From Pigmentibacter sp. JX0631 (GTDB taxonomy: Bacteria; Bdellovibrionota_B; Oligoflexia; Silvanigrellales; Silvanigrellaceae): DNA of 64,000 nucleotides. The notes beneath the pieces are model-generated. The model was not told the DNA's origin. It was given only the letters and a program-made list of their open reading frames with translations, and ran no database searches. Positions within the stretch are counted from its first letter, which is position 1. Every line of letters begins with the position of its first letter. The stretch covers positions 620,501-684,500 of the forward strand of contig NZ_CP123622.1 in NCBI RefSeq assembly GCF_029873255.1. Reading direction: 5' to 3'. A program made the position numbers and the translations under genes. Below, piece by piece: positions 46,261-57,532 of the stretch.

Positions 46261-47157
46261 ATGTTTTTAAAAAAATTATTTGCATTTGATCAAGCAAAAT
46301 TCCAAGCAAACAATCCTTTTGCAAGAAGATCTCAAGAAGAAAAGTTTCTCCATGAGAATTTTAAAAATGGTTTATGTCTTGGATATACAGCTTTATTTGC
46401 TAAATATTTAAGTGATGAATGGAATAAAAAAAATATACCCATAGGTCATTTTAATTTATATACAAATGACTACAGTTATTATCCCTATTTACAAAGTGTC
46501 ATGTTAACACAATCCCATGTAAATCAAAAATTAGATATCAATCTAATGATTGAAAGAAAAAATTTACAAGAATCAAGAGACGCTGCTCCTAATTTTGCAG
46601 AAAAAAAACAAAATAGAGAAAAATTAAAACTTCTGAACAATAAAATAAATGATACTCATTATATAAAAGAAGTTGAAGATAGCTATAAAAATAATCACAA
46701 TTCTAAATTTATAAATAAAAATAATGATTCGGATAATTTACTCGAAAGTGAATTTGATATTTTACAAAACATTTTTAAAAATCAATTTTATGAATATTTA
46801 TATTCCAAAAAGTATGAATTTCAAGCCAAAGATTTTTCTAGTGATATAAAAAATGAATTAAATTATTTTAGAAATCAAGCAAAAAAATTTGTTATTATCA
46901 AACCAATTACAATTACTATAAGTTTATTAAAACACAGTATTTGTATCGCTGTTATGAAAGAAAAATCTTCTTTTTTCTCAGAAAAAATTTATTTTTTTGA
47001 CTCCAACTTTGGCTTATATCAGTACATAGGACATATAGATTTTTTCCCAAAAATATTTCACAATTATATTAAAAATAGTTATGGGAAAATTATTGATAAA
47101 GAAGAAATTTATGACATGTTTTTTTTGCATTCATTTGTATTAAAAAGTCCAGTTTAA
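46261..47157 (+). CDS. Candidate C58/YopT-like cysteine protease
   Basis: A 298-residue protein with no signal peptide. It has GLCLGYTALFAKYL (Cys39), then after a long charged middle (90-190) HSICIAVMKE (His225) and IYFFDSNFGLYQ (Asp247), the Cys-His-Asp order and FFD-x-N-F-G wording of YopT/C58 virulence proteases. YopT cleaves prenylated Rho GTPases in host cells; other members act in plants and on toxins. The middle insert is not in YopT. It is a plausible secreted effector; without a known secretion signal or partner, the role is not certain. Confidence 0.55.
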   Translation: MFLKKLFAFDQAKFQANNPFARRSQEEKFLHENFKNGLCLGYTALFAKYLSDEWNKKNIPIGHFNLYTNDYSYYPYLQSVMLTQSHVNQKLDINLMIERKNLQESRDAAPNFAEKKQNREKLKLLNNKINDTHYIKEVEDSYKNNHNSKFINKNNDSDNLLESEFDILQNIFKNQFYEYLYSKKYEFQAKDFSSDIKNELNYFRNQAKKFVIIKPITITISLLKHSICIAVMKEKSSFFSEKIYFFDSNFGLYQYIGHIDFFPKIFHNYIKNSYGKIIDKEEIYDMFFLHSFVLKSPV

Positions 47158-47192
47158 ACATTTTAAATTGTCTTAGTCTATTTGTATTTTTA

Positions 47193-48524
47193 TTATTTAA
47201 ATTTCCATTTTTGTTGAGGTTCATCAACACAATCCCAAACTTGGACATTTGTACCATTTGTTGAGATAGCACCTCTGACATCTAAACACTTGCCAGAAAT
47301 TCCACGCAATAACCCATTATCCATTAATGTCCATTTTTGTTGTGGGACATTCACACAATCCCAAATTTGCACTGCCGTTCCATTAGTGTCAGATCCGCCG
47401 CGGACATCTAAACATTTTCCACCAAGTCCTTGTAAATATCCTTCATTAGTCAGTTTCCATTCTTGTTGCGGAGCGTTTACACAATCCCAAATTTGCACAT
47501 CGGTACCATTATTCGCTTGCGCACCTCTTACATCTAAACACTTACCCCCCAATCCTTGAATTTTTCCATTTCTATTTTTAACTGCAGAAATAGAATACAT
47601 CCGATATCCCCAAGTTGTGTAATCAGTATTTACTTCACACGTATTTGGATCTGCTCCTCCATTAGGTTGTGATGGGCGTGGATATTTACACATATCAAAT
47701 GCAGCATATTGTAAAAAAGAATTCCATTTTATATTGCGATCATTGTTTGTTAAATTAACAGGAAGAGAAGAAATATTGTAGCCCCGATAAATTTTATAAT
47801 TTATATCTTTATTACTTGCATGCAAAGCTTCTAGGGTAAAAAGTGCTGAATGCTTATGATCTGAATGATCATTTCCGTAAATTCCAGTACTATCTAAAGT
47901 CCTTACAATGTTTGGCGAGTAATCTTTAATTAATTTTGTTAATACTTCGATTAATTGTTCTCTTGAATAACTCTCAAATTGTTGTGGTTGACAAAAATTG
48001 CTTGCATTAACTTTTGGAATAAAAGATGATTCATGTTTCCATAATTTTTCAAGCGAAGTATTACAAGTTTCTGAATAACCTGTACCAGAAGGATTTCCAT
48101 CTGGTAATCGCATATAGATAATTGTTACATTAGGAGCATCTCTTAAAGTATATAGATCTAAATTTTTTCCTAAGACATTTATTTTTTGCGCTGTCCAAAC
48201 ATTCGCTACTCCCGCCATTTTTGCATAAGCTGCTTGGGTACCAAGTTCTCTTAATTGCCAATGATAAACAAGAACCCCTGGAGCATTTAAGCTTAAGTAA
48301 CCATCATTCCAATGAATTAAACCAGCATCACCTGAAGTAACATACACAGTCTGAACTTTATGACCAGCTTTAATTGCATTTTCCATATCGGGATTCATAA
48401 ATAAAAAATCATCATCTTGATGAGAAACTATCTGCATATCTTTTGCTTCTAATGCATTGACTGAGCAACAAATTAATACTGAACTTAAAACAGATAATTT
48501 TATTTTTCTTAAAAAAGAAATCAT
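47193..48524 (-). CDS. Secreted PIG-L/LmbE-type deacetylase with ricin-type lectin tail
   Basis: A 443-residue protein starting at ATG 48524 (GGGAGAAG upstream) with a signal peptide. The deacetylase site reads HQDDDFLF and, further on, YGNDHSDHKHS, the HxDD and HxDH metal ligands of PIG-L (zinc N-acetylglucosaminyl-type deacetylase) proteins. The C-terminal third carries three similar repeats with QIWDCVNAPQQEW, QIWDCVNVPQQKW and QVWDCVDEPQQKW, each with GGKCLDVRG or a variant, an R-type (ricin B) beta-trefoil. This predicts an exported enzyme that binds galactose-type glycans and deacetylates a sugar. Ser/Asn-rich linkers separate the parts. Confidence 0.85.
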   Translation of the reverse strand: MISFLRKIKLSVLSSVLICCSVNALEAKDMQIVSHQDDDFLFMNPDMENAIKAGHKVQTVYVTSGDAGLIHWNDGYLSLNAPGVLVYHWQLRELGTQAAYAKMAGVANVWTAQKINVLGKNLDLYTLRDAPNVTIIYMRLPDGNPSGTGYSETCNTSLEKLWKHESSFIPKVNASNFCQPQQFESYSREQLIEVLTKLIKDYSPNIVRTLDSTGIYGNDHSDHKHSALFTLEALHASNKDINYKIYRGYNISSLPVNLTNNDRNIKWNSFLQYAAFDMCKYPRPSQPNGGADPNTCEVNTDYTTWGYRMYSISAVKNRNGKIQGLGGKCLDVRGAQANNGTDVQIWDCVNAPQQEWKLTNEGYLQGLGGKCLDVRGGSDTNGTAVQIWDCVNVPQQKWTLMDNGLLRGISGKCLDVRGAISTNGTNVQVWDCVDEPQQKWKFK

Positions 48525-48745
48525 AACTTCTCCCAATTAGATATAAAATTTTAACTATTTATTTATTATTAGTTGCAGACATTATATAGGTTATTTTGAT
48601 AAGTCAATGAATTAGTTTTTATTATTAATATTATGATTATTTAATATTTTGTTATATTATTTTTAATATTTTTTAAATTAAGTATTTTTTCTAAAAATTT
48701 AGCAGCATTTCTTTTATAATGCTGCTAAATAAAAACATTATTCCT

Positions 48746-49033
48746 CTATTGATATGAAGTATCACTGTAATAAACAAGCCATAACAACGAACTAAAATCG
48801 CGTGGAGCGATATGTTTACCATTGGCACAAGAATCAAAAAGCAATTTTCTTTGATCTTCAGTCGCTAAAGATAAATCTATGCCTAGCTCCTCTCCTAATA
48901 TATTCCAAAGTTTAAACATTTGTTCTTCGCTTAACGAAAGAACAGTATCGTCTTTGGGTTCAGTTGTTCTTCTATCAACAAAAGAATTTTCCAAAATCTT
49001 TAAAAGTTCATTTTGAAGTACTTCAGGTCGCAT
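48746..49033 (-). CDS. Small protein of unknown function
   Basis: A 95-residue protein starting at ATG 49033, preceded by GGGAGGTG, so the longer frame from 49069 is not used. It is a soluble, helical, acidic protein (LSLSEEQMFKLWNILGEEL), somewhat like an acyl-carrier-type helical bundle in length, but without the DSL motif. It is 54 bases after murF and may be co-transcribed with it. Function unknown. Confidence 0.6.
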   Translation of the reverse strand: MRPEVLQNELLKILENSFVDRRTTEPKDDTVLSLSEEQMFKLWNILGEELGIDLSLATEDQRKLLFDSCANGKHIAPRDFSSLLWLVYYSDTSYQ

Positions 49034-49087
49034 AGTATACACCTCCCGAAATTCAAAATTGCCCCACATACCGAGGATAGATTGCTA

Positions 49088-50638
49088 TTAACAATACTTG
49101 GACTCAATAGATTTAATCACTCTATCAAGTTTCATTCCTCGACTACCTTTAACAAGAATAACAAAACCAGATAAATTCACATGTATATCTGTCAGAAACT
49201 GACTAGGATCATCTTGAGCAGCACGCCAAAAAATCCTAGTTTTATTTTCAGATAAAAGTAAATCTTCTGTTTCTTTTAATAACTTGTAACAATCATACAT
49301 TGCTATGCCGTAAAGACACAAGTATGCATTCTTGATATTTTTTAACGCATGAAAAATATTTTCATGCCAGTATTTTGACTCATTTCCTAAATCAAGCATA
49401 TCCCCTAGAATAAGAAGTTTATTTTTTTCTTTCCATTCATCAGTTTGGACAGAGATCAGGGCAGCGTCTAAACTCATTGGACTTGAATTATAGCAATCAT
49501 CGAAAAGAATATTTTGATCTTTTATATAAGAAATACGAGAACGCATAGGAGGTGAAACAAATTTTGACCAACCTAAAGCTATCTCATTTAAACTTCTATT
49601 CAGCATTATAGCAGAAGCAAATGCTAAAGCAAAGTTACCTGCATTGTGAATTCCAGGAAGTGGTACTTTAAAATGGATATCTTTTTCATTTTTTATCATA
49701 GAATTGTTTGAGATTATTTCTATAGAAACTTCACTCCCTGTAGGTGTTATCTCAAATATATCCCACAATATTAGTGTAGATATATTTTTTAGAATGGTAG
49801 ATTTATCCATTCCAATTTTCGCTAAATATTTTTTTTCAACAACAATAAAGTCATTTTTTAAAGAAATAACATTTTCAGAATTTTCTTCGTTAAATTTTAC
49901 TTGTTCAAGAAAAAATTTTAATATTTTTTCATCAGCGAGCTGCCATATTCTTTTTGTTTTGGGATTTTTAAATAAAATTAATTCTTCATTTGCAGCGGTT
50001 TCCCAATTTATCAAATGTTCAAGATGTTCTGGTCCAAGTGCAGTTAGGATAGAGATATTTGGTTGTCCTAAATCAACGTGCTGAGTCATAGCTCCAATAT
50101 CATCAATTCCAATTTCAAGAACTAAACAATCTGGTGCTTTATTACTATTATGCTCTTCTTGGCATAAAGTAATTGCCATTCCTAAAAAACCATTCTCACT
50201 TTTTTCAGTTTTTGTTACTTTATAGTTTCCACAGCTTAAAATACTTGCAATCATTTCTTTTGTCGTTGTTTTTCCATTACTTCCACCTACACCTAGCACT
50301 GGAAAGGAAAATCGTCTACGCATAAATTTTGCAAATTCTCGAAAAGAAGCTAAAACATCAGTAACACAAATACATTTCTTTTTTTGCTCGTCAGTTAATT
50401 CATTAAAATACTTTGAATTTTCATCAACTAAAGCTATTTGTACACCTTTTTGAATACAGTCTTTTAAATAGGCATGCCCATCATGCTGAGATCCTTTAAT
50501 AGCAACAAACAAATGATCAGAATTTACTTTTCGACTGTCAATGCAAACTCCTTTTATCATAATAGTATTAAATTCTTTTTCACATTTTTGATTTTTCAAA
50601 ATAGCTTGATAAATTTCACTTGCGGAAAGAGGCCACAT
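49088..50638 (-). CDS. murF: MurF, UDP-MurNAc-tripeptide--D-Ala-D-Ala ligase
   Basis: A 516-residue Mur ligase. The N-terminal domain has [20 protein letters not shown] and [10 protein letters not shown]; the ATP site is [14 protein letters not shown] (about 117-130), then [13 protein letters not shown] and later [14 protein letters not shown] and ILGDMLDLG. This fits MurF, which adds D-Ala-D-Ala to the nucleotide tripeptide in the cytoplasm. It is a little longer than E. coli MurF (452). It is transcribed leftward and divergently from icmF, without the usual mra/mur cluster around it. Confidence 0.9.
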   Translation of the reverse strand: MWPLSASEIYQAILKNQKCEKEFNTIMIKGVCIDSRKVNSDHLFVAIKGSQHDGHAYLKDCIQKGVQIALVDENSKYFNELTDEQKKKCICVTDVLASFREFAKFMRRRFSFPVLGVGGSNGKTTTKEMIASILSCGNYKVTKTEKSENGFLGMAITLCQEEHNSNKAPDCLVLEIGIDDIGAMTQHVDLGQPNISILTALGPEHLEHLINWETAANEELILFKNPKTKRIWQLADEKILKFFLEQVKFNEENSENVISLKNDFIVVEKKYLAKIGMDKSTILKNISTLILWDIFEITPTGSEVSIEIISNNSMIKNEKDIHFKVPLPGIHNAGNFALAFASAIMLNRSLNEIALGWSKFVSPPMRSRISYIKDQNILFDDCYNSSPMSLDAALISVQTDEWKEKNKLLILGDMLDLGNESKYWHENIFHALKNIKNAYLCLYGIAMYDCYKLLKETEDLLLSENKTRIFWRAAQDDPSQFLTDIHVNLSGFVILVKGSRGMKLDRVIKSIESKYC

Positions 50639-50748
50639 TTTGTGTTTTCTCCATTTATATTATAATTTACAACAAATTATGCTACTTTAAGACACCTTCA
50701 CCTGCATGCTCTAAAGGCATATTAGATCAATATAGAGGAATTGAATCA

Positions 50749-53700
50749 ATGGAAACAAGTTTTAGCTACAAACTAAAAAATAAAGTTAGATTTGTCACAG
50801 CCACCTCATTATTTGATGGGCATGATGCAAGTATTAATATTATTCGTAGACTCCTTCAACAAGGTGGAGCTGAAGTCATTCATCTTGGACACAATCGGAG
50901 TGTAAATGAAGTTGTAGAAGCCGCTATTCAAGAAGATGTCCAAGCAATCTCAGTAAGTTCTTATCAAGGTGGTCACCTAGAATATTTTAAATACATGCGA
51001 GAAATTCTTGATAAAAAAGGTCGTCCAGATATGAAAATATTTGGTGGAGGTGGTGGTGTTATTATTCCAAAAGAAATTGAGGAATTACATCAAAGTGGGA
51101 TCACAAAAATTTATTCTCCGGAAGATGGTTTCAAAATGGGATTAGAGGGAATGATTTGTGACATGTTAGAGAAATCAGATTATGCCCTTTGTGAATGGCC
51201 AGTTGGAATAAAAGACAAAAAAGTAAATGCAAACGACCCATTGCATTTTGCAAGAGCACTTACGTTGATAGAAAATAATGCCAGTTTTCTTCCTGAATCT
51301 GTGCGAAAGCAAATGGAATTGGGCAAAAAAAATAAAAACGAAAATGGAAACAATTCACATCCCTTAGTTCTAGGCGTAACAGGTACAGGAGGGGCTGGAA
51401 AAAGTAGTTTAACAGACGAAATTATTCGCCGATTTACCTATGAATTTCCTGAAAAAAAAATCTGTATATTTAGTATAGACCCTTCAAAAAGAAAAACTGG
51501 AGGCGCATTACTTGGTGATAGAATAAGAATGAATGCCATTCACCATCAAAATGTTTTTATGCATAGTTTTGCCACTCGTGGTAGTAAAAATGAATTGTCA
51601 TCGATAACAACAGAGGCATTATGCCTTGCACGCACAGCGGACTTTGATTTTATTATTGTTGAAACAAGTGGAATTGGGCAAGGTGATACGGGTATATTAG
51701 ATGTTTCTGACATCAGCCTCTATGTCATGACAAGTGAATTTGGTGCACCAACTCAATTAGAAAAAATTGATATGCTAGATTTTGCTGATTTAATTGCAAT
51801 AAATAAATTTGATCGACGTGGTTCTGAAGATGCTTATCGGGACGTAAAAAACACCATAAGACGTAGCAGATACGCAGGTAACAAAAATATTTCAGATAAT
51901 GATTATCCGGTTTTTGGTACGATAGCGGCAAAATTTAATGATGATGGTGTTAATGGAATATATAAAGAACTTTTAAAACTGTTAACTAAAAAAAGCAATT
52001 CAAAGAATTGGGAAGAAAGAATTCAAATGAATTGCAGAAAAAAATCTTCAAATAGTTCTTCTATCATTCCACAAAGTAGAACTAACTATTTAACAGAAAT
52101 TGCTAATACAGTTAGAAACTATCACCAAGAAACAAATAAATACATAGAAACGGCTACAAATATTTTCTCACTAGAAAATTCCATTAATTTAATTAAAAAC
52201 CATACAACCAAAGAAAATTTAGAGAATGAATTAAAGGTTCAATGGAAATTAATGCCTATAGACATTAGCAATGAATTAAAAAATTGGAAGGAATTAAAAG
52301 AAAATTACGAAAGTGAAGCTTTTAAGTATGAAGTTAGAGGAAAAAAATACGAAGTTAAAACTTACTCTGTTTCATTATCTGGGCTAAAAATAAAGAAAAT
52401 TAGTCTTCCACAATATAAAAACTATGGAGATATTGTCCAATTTTTGCGGAACGAAAATTTACCTGGTTATTTTCCTTTCACCGCAGGTGTGTTTCCTTTT
52501 AAAAGAGCAGATGAAGATCCTAAAAGACAATTTGCTGGTGAAGGCGGTCCTGCTAGAACAAATAATCGTTTCCACTTTTTAACTAAAAATGATCCTGCAA
52601 AACGACTGTCAACAGCCTTTGATAGTGTTACTTTATATGGTGATGAGCCTGCAAAAAGACCTGACATATATGGCAAAATTGGCGAAAGTGGTGTCAGCAT
52701 TGCTACTTTAAATGATATGAAAACGTTGTATCAAGGTTTTGATTTATGCGATCCAAATACAAGCGTGAGTATGACCATTAATGGACCTGCTCCCATTATT
52801 TTAGCATTCTTTTTTAATACAGCTATAGATCAACAAATTGAGAAGGAAGAAAAGAAAAAAGGAAGTAAATTAACATTAAGTGAATATGAAAAAATAAAAA
52901 AACAAACACTAGAGACTGTTAGAGGAACTGTTCAAGCTGATATATTAAAAGAAGATCAAGCACAAAATACCTGTATTTTTTCAATTGATTTTGCGCTAAA
53001 GATGATGGGCGATATTCAAGAGTTTTTTGTGCATAACAATGTGCGGAATTATTATTCGGTTAGTATCTCCGGTTACCATATAGCAGAAGCGGGTGCTAAT
53101 CCTATTACACAATTAGCATTTACATTAGCAAATGGATTTACTTATGTTGAATATTACCTTAGTCGGGGGATGAATATTGATGATTTTGCGCCAAATTTGG
53201 CTTATTTTTTCAGTAATGGAATGGATCCTGAATATTCTGTTATTGGTAGAGTTGCAAGACGTATTTGGGCAATTGCGATGAAAGACAAATATAAAGCAAA
53301 TGAACGTTCACAAAAATTAAAGTACCATATTCAAACAAGTGGTAGATCTCTCCATGCACAAGAAATGAATTTTAATGACATTAGAACCACACTTCAAGCA
53401 CTATTAGCCTTATCTGATAATTGCAATTCACTGCATACAAATGCATACGATGAAGCTGTTACTACTCCAACTGAAGAGAGTGTTAGAAGAAGTATGGCTA
53501 TTCAACTTATTCTTGCGAGAGAATATGGTGTCTTAAAAAATGAAAATCCTATTCAAGGCAGTTTCTTTATCGAGCAATTAACTAACTCTGTAGAAGAAGC
53601 GGTTTTAGAAGAATTTGAAAAAATATCTAGCAGAGGCGGTGTTTTAGGTTCCATGGAAACTCAATATCAACGCGGGAAAGTTCAAGAAGAAAGTTTATAC

Positions 53701-54027
53701 TATGAAACATTAAAACATTCTGGACAACTTCCATTAATTGGAGTGAATACATATTTAAACCCAAATGTGGAAGATAATGAAAAGAAAAATGAAATTCAAC
53801 TTTCAAGAGCTTCATACAAAGAAAAAGATGAGCAATTAAATAGACTACAAGAATTTAAAATACAAAATGAAGAAAACAAAAAAATTGCTTTGAAAACTCT
53901 GCAAGAAAAAGTATTAATGAATGAAAATATTTTTACTGAATTACTGCATACAACCCGTTATGCTTCTCTAGGAGAAATTACTCAGGCTTTGTATGCAGTA
54001 GGTGGACAATACAGAAGAGCAATGTAA
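50749..54027 (+). CDS. icmF: IcmF, fused isobutyryl-CoA mutase
   Basis: A 1,092-residue protein from ATG 50749 (GAGGAA upstream); the 43-residue extension in the longer frame is not needed. Domains in order: B12-binding ([18 protein letters not shown]), a MeaB-like G-protein chaperone ([16 protein letters not shown]; Asn/Lys NKFD motif later), a linker, and the large mutase barrel ([39 protein letters not shown]). It converts isobutyryl-CoA to n-butyryl-CoA with adenosylcobalamin, the G domain loading or protecting the cofactor. Length and order match IcmF. Confidence 0.92.
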   Translation: METSFSYKLKNKVRFVTATSLFDGHDASINIIRRLLQQGGAEVIHLGHNRSVNEVVEAAIQEDVQAISVSSYQGGHLEYFKYMREILDKKGRPDMKIFGGGGGVIIPKEIEELHQSGITKIYSPEDGFKMGLEGMICDMLEKSDYALCEWPVGIKDKKVNANDPLHFARALTLIENNASFLPESVRKQMELGKKNKNENGNNSHPLVLGVTGTGGAGKSSLTDEIIRRFTYEFPEKKICIFSIDPSKRKTGGALLGDRIRMNAIHHQNVFMHSFATRGSKNELSSITTEALCLARTADFDFIIVETSGIGQGDTGILDVSDISLYVMTSEFGAPTQLEKIDMLDFADLIAINKFDRRGSEDAYRDVKNTIRRSRYAGNKNISDNDYPVFGTIAAKFNDDGVNGIYKELLKLLTKKSNSKNWEERIQMNCRKKSSNSSSIIPQSRTNYLTEIANTVRNYHQETNKYIETATNIFSLENSINLIKNHTTKENLENELKVQWKLMPIDISNELKNWKELKENYESEAFKYEVRGKKYEVKTYSVSLSGLKIKKISLPQYKNYGDIVQFLRNENLPGYFPFTAGVFPFKRADEDPKRQFAGEGGPARTNNRFHFLTKNDPAKRLSTAFDSVTLYGDEPAKRPDIYGKIGESGVSIATLNDMKTLYQGFDLCDPNTSVSMTINGPAPIILAFFFNTAIDQQIEKEEKKKGSKLTLSEYEKIKKQTLETVRGTVQADILKEDQAQNTCIFSIDFALKMMGDIQEFFVHNNVRNYYSVSISGYHIAEAGANPITQLAFTLANGFTYVEYYLSRGMNIDDFAPNLAYFFSNGMDPEYSVIGRVARRIWAIAMKDKYKANERSQKLKYHIQTSGRSLHAQEMNFNDIRTTLQALLALSDNCNSLHTNAYDEAVTTPTEESVRRSMAIQLILAREYGVLKNENPIQGSFFIEQLTNSVEEAVLEEFEKISSRGGVLGSMETQYQRGKVQEESLYYETLKHSGQLPLIGVNTYLNPNVEDNEKKNEIQLSRASYKEKDEQLNRLQEFKIQNEENKKIALKTLQEKVLMNENIFTELLHTTRYASLGEITQALYAVGGQYRRAM

Positions 54028-54038
54028 AAAATATAAAT

Positions 54039-55631
54039 TTATGCAACTTTATTTTTATTAGGATTGCCTAATATTAATTGAAGATGTTGAATAATATCTG
54101 AAATTTCATTTGCTTTATTCGTTAATTCTGTTCCAGATTTTGCAGTTTGTTCTGAAACAACAGCATTAGATTGGGTTGATTTCTCTAATTGATTTACAGC
54201 ATCAACTATTTCAGAGATTCCATATTCTTGTTCTTTTGCTGCAGTAGCAATTTCTGTAATTGATCTATTTACAAGTACAACATTTTCAACAGTACTTTGC
54301 ATTACATCTGAACACTGATTTGCTATTTCAGTACTTTCAACAATATTTTGATTGCTCAATTTAAATAGTTTGTCTACTTCACTGGTTGTTGAAACAATTA
54401 TGTCTTCAACTTTTTCAATACTTTCAGCAAGCAATTGATTAATTTCTTTTGCTGAGTCACCACTTAATTTTGCTAAGTTACCAACTTCCTCTGCCACCAC
54501 TGCAAATCCTCTACCATGTTCACCAGCCCTAGCAGCTTCTACCGAAGCATTAAAAGAAAGGAGTTTTGTCTTAAACACAATATCATTAATAACCTTTGTT
54601 TTATTTGATATTTCTGAAATAACTTTGATAATATCCTTAATTCTATCGTTCCCATGTTTAACTTGTTGCATTACTTCTTTATTTCCTGCACGAATTTTAT
54701 CAATACAAGAAATTAATTTAAGGACAATTTGTGCACCATTTTGCACTGTTTTTTCACTATTTTTTGAAAGATCAGAAGATTCATTTGTACCTTCAGAAGT
54801 TTTTTTGATCATAGAACTTATTTCTTGTACTGCCGAAGCTGTTTTTTGCAATGAAGCATTTTGATTTTGAGTTCCTAAATTTAATTCGCGTGAAGTATCA
54901 TTTAAATGTGAAGCTTGTTGCAAAATGTCCTGACTTTGAGAAAAAAGACTTGTAACTATATCATTAATTGCTTTTGTTATTTTAGTTATAAAAAAGTATC
55001 CAAAAAGTAGAGTTAACAAAATAAAAAATAAAATAGCAATTAGTGTTGTATACTTAAGTGTTTGAGAAATTTCGTCATCTCTTTTAATTTCAGTATCAAC
55101 TTTTTCTTGGATAGATTTTGAAAATTTATCCAGTTTTTCTTCTAATTTTTTAAAGAGTCCCATAAATTTTTCAAATTCAGGGTTATCTGTTTTTTTACCA
55201 GCGCTGAAAGCTGAATTTATTACTTTTGTACTACCTTCTACATAACTTTTAATAAGAATTGATATTTCTGAAAATTCATTCTTTACTTCAGGATCAAATT
55301 TTAGCTTATTTATAGTCTCAGTAGCTTCAGAAAATTTCTTTGCAAACTCTTTATTTTCTGCAATGATGTCGTCTTTTTCAGCTTGAGGAACATTCGTTAA
55401 AGACGCATATAGAGCACTTATCACATTTCCTCTCAATCCATCATGATACATATCGATTGACATTGCCGTTTTTAATAATGGAACATACGTCTCATTAATT
55501 CCATTTAAATATGAATTTGATAAGGTAGCAGAAATAAAACTAAAAATACCTAATATAAGAATATTAGAAACAATCATTATAATAAATATTTTATACCACT
55601 TTTTCAAAGAAAAATCTTTGTTATTTTCCAT
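54039..55631 (-). CDS. Methyl-accepting chemotaxis protein
   Basis: A 530-residue receptor starting at ATG 55631, with helices at about 14-36 and 195-217 around a helical periplasmic sensor of about 155 residues (four-helix-bundle type). The signalling domain has the conserved hairpin [40 protein letters not shown] domain is not obvious: the membrane helix is followed by a short segment and coiled coil. It runs divergently from the cheA cluster, so it may feed the same pathway. The ligand is unknown. Confidence 0.9.
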   Translation of the reverse strand: MENNKDFSLKKWYKIFIIMIVSNILILGIFSFISATLSNSYLNGINETYVPLLKTAMSIDMYHDGLRGNVISALYASLTNVPQAEKDDIIAENKEFAKKFSEATETINKLKFDPEVKNEFSEISILIKSYVEGSTKVINSAFSAGKKTDNPEFEKFMGLFKKLEEKLDKFSKSIQEKVDTEIKRDDEISQTLKYTTLIAILFFILLTLLFGYFFITKITKAINDIVTSLFSQSQDILQQASHLNDTSRELNLGTQNQNASLQKTASAVQEISSMIKKTSEGTNESSDLSKNSEKTVQNGAQIVLKLISCIDKIRAGNKEVMQQVKHGNDRIKDIIKVISEISNKTKVINDIVFKTKLLSFNASVEAARAGEHGRGFAVVAEEVGNLAKLSGDSAKEINQLLAESIEKVEDIIVSTTSEVDKLFKLSNQNIVESTEIANQCSDVMQSTVENVVLVNRSITEIATAAKEQEYGISEIVDAVNQLEKSTQSNAVVSEQTAKSGTELTNKANEISDIIQHLQLILGNPNKNKVA

Positions 55632-55789
55632 AATTTTCTCTTCAAATAAAATTTCATTAGGTATCGTCAAAGTTTTAAAAATAAATAAGGAAAATGAAAA
55701 AACCTACCTTCTAAATTTTTGACACCTATTTTTACTTTGTTTTAAAGCCTCCGATAACTCTAGCTGGTTAAAAAGATAAGGATTTTAGT

Positions 55790-57529
55790 ATGCTTGATGA
55801 TTTTGAGTTAGAGCTACAAAAAACTTTTTTTCAAGAAGCAGACATCAATCTTGAAGAAGCAGAAGAAGTGTATTTACAATTGGGTGAAAATCCTCCTGAA
55901 GATTTACTCGCACGCAGCTTCAGACTTGCTCACAATTTAAAAGGGAGCGCAAAAGCCGTTGGTTTTAGTGAAGTTGCTGAAATTCTTCATCATCTTGAAA
56001 ATTTATTGCTTAAAATGAAAAAGAAAGAGCTGAATGTCACCAATGCGGTGGTAAATATGCTCTTGATGACAAATGATAAATTGAAGGAATTTATTGAAAT
56101 ATTAAAAGGAAATCCTGCTGAAAAACTTGAAAATAAAGCCATAATTGAAGAAATTTCCAAAATTACTACAGAATCAGGAGGACAAGCAGAAGTTCAAGCA
56201 ACACAAGAAAATCAAGGTGCTTTTCTTTTTCAGAATGATGAAAGTCATACCATAGATGGTGCCAAAAAAGACGAAATTAAAGTTCCTAAAAATAACAAAC
56301 AAAAAGTAAAAAAAGATTTAACTGAAGAAATAATAAGAATACCACTGAGTAAAATTGAAAAATTACAAAACTATATTGGTGAAATAGTTATTGTCCAAAG
56401 TATTTTTGCTGAACAAATAAAGGCAATGCAAAATCAAAGTTTTAAAAATTACTTTCGCGTATTAAATAAAACCACAAAAGAAGTTCAAGATATTATCATG
56501 AATTTAAGACTAGTCCCGATAAAACCTGTTTTTCAAAAACTAGCGCGCACTGCACGCGATACTTCTGCAATGCTAAAAAAAGAAATTCAAATTGATTTTT
56601 TAGGGGAAGAAACAGAAATTGATAAAATTATTTTAGACGAAATTTCAGACCCTTTGATGCATATGGTCCGCAATGCAATCGATCACGGACTTGAAAATAA
56701 TGCAGAAAGAAAAGAAAAAAACAAACCATTAGAAGGACATGTTAGCGTAACTGCAACGCATGAAGCGGGTCACCTTATTATTAGTGTAAAAGATGATGGA
56801 AAAGGATTAAATGCGAAAAGTTTATATGAAATAGCAACGAAAAAAGGTGTTCTTAAAGGTACAGAAAATTTAACAGATGAAGAATGTTATCAACTTATTT
56901 TTGCTCCAGGTTTTTCTACCAAAGTAGAAACCACAGAAATATCCGGACGCGGGGTCGGAATGGATGTGGTAAAAACCAATATAGAAATGTTAAATGGAAA
57001 AATAAATATACAAACAGAAATTGATAAAGGAACAAATTTTATTATAAGAATACCACTTTCCGTTGGAATTATGGATGCATTTATTACTGAAATATGTGGA
57101 GAAAAATATATCATACCAGTCAATCAAGTAATTGAATGCCTAAGCTTAAATAAAAGTAACTTAAATCATATTTCAGGAAATGAAACTATTATTATATTAC
57201 GCAATGAAGAAATTACTATTGTTGATTTAGGACTAGGATTATTTCCCAAAAAAATAGACAAAGTTAAAGATAAAGAAAAAGTGATTATCATAGCTCAAGG
57301 ACATGGCAAAAAAATTGGAGTTATTGTCGATAAAATTATTGCTATACAATCCGTCGTTACTAAATCTATTGGTGAAGAAATGCGTTGTGAAAAAGGCTTT
57401 GTAGGAAGTGTAATTCTTGGTGATGGAAAAGTCGTACCAATTTTGGATGTAACAGAATTAATTAGTGGAAAGTTTTTTCAACAAAATTTACAAAAAAATA
57501 AAAATTCAATTTCATTAAAAGCAGGATGA
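55790..57529 (+). CDS. cheA: CheA-type chemotaxis histidine kinase
   Basis: A 579-residue kinase. HPt domain with phosphorylated His48 in LAHNLKGSAKAVGF; a dimerisation helix region (about 185-245); HATPase_c with N box MVRNAIDHGLENN, G1 DDGKGL and G2 GRGVGMDVVKTNIE; and a CheW-like C-terminal domain (SVGIMDAFITEI...). The linker between HPt and dimerisation (about 120-180) is short and charged, so the P2 domain that docks CheY appears absent, and the protein is about 75 residues shorter than E. coli CheA. It starts 120 bases from the divergent MCP gene and is followed 3 bases later by cheW. Confidence 0.9.
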   Translation: MLDDFELELQKTFFQEADINLEEAEEVYLQLGENPPEDLLARSFRLAHNLKGSAKAVGFSEVAEILHHLENLLLKMKKKELNVTNAVVNMLLMTNDKLKEFIEILKGNPAEKLENKAIIEEISKITTESGGQAEVQATQENQGAFLFQNDESHTIDGAKKDEIKVPKNNKQKVKKDLTEEIIRIPLSKIEKLQNYIGEIVIVQSIFAEQIKAMQNQSFKNYFRVLNKTTKEVQDIIMNLRLVPIKPVFQKLARTARDTSAMLKKEIQIDFLGEETEIDKIILDEISDPLMHMVRNAIDHGLENNAERKEKNKPLEGHVSVTATHEAGHLIISVKDDGKGLNAKSLYEIATKKGVLKGTENLTDEECYQLIFAPGFSTKVETTEISGRGVGMDVVKTNIEMLNGKINIQTEIDKGTNFIIRIPLSVGIMDAFITEICGEKYIIPVNQVIECLSLNKSNLNHISGNETIIILRNEEITIVDLGLGLFPKKIDKVKDKEKVIIIAQGHGKKIGVIVDKIIAIQSVVTKSIGEEMRCEKGFVGSVILGDGKVVPILDVTELISGKFFQQNLQKNKNSISLKAG

Positions 57530-57532
57530 TTT

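Noticed and set aside
47290..47559. 89-codon plus-strand frame with repeated Cys/Pro motifs
   Set aside because: It is the reverse-strand shadow of the three ricin-type repeats of the PIG-L protein.
50620..50748. 43-residue N-terminal extension of IcmF
   Set aside because: It has no ribosome site, overlaps the divergent promoter region and is hydrophobic unlike the family; ATG 50749 has GAGGAA.
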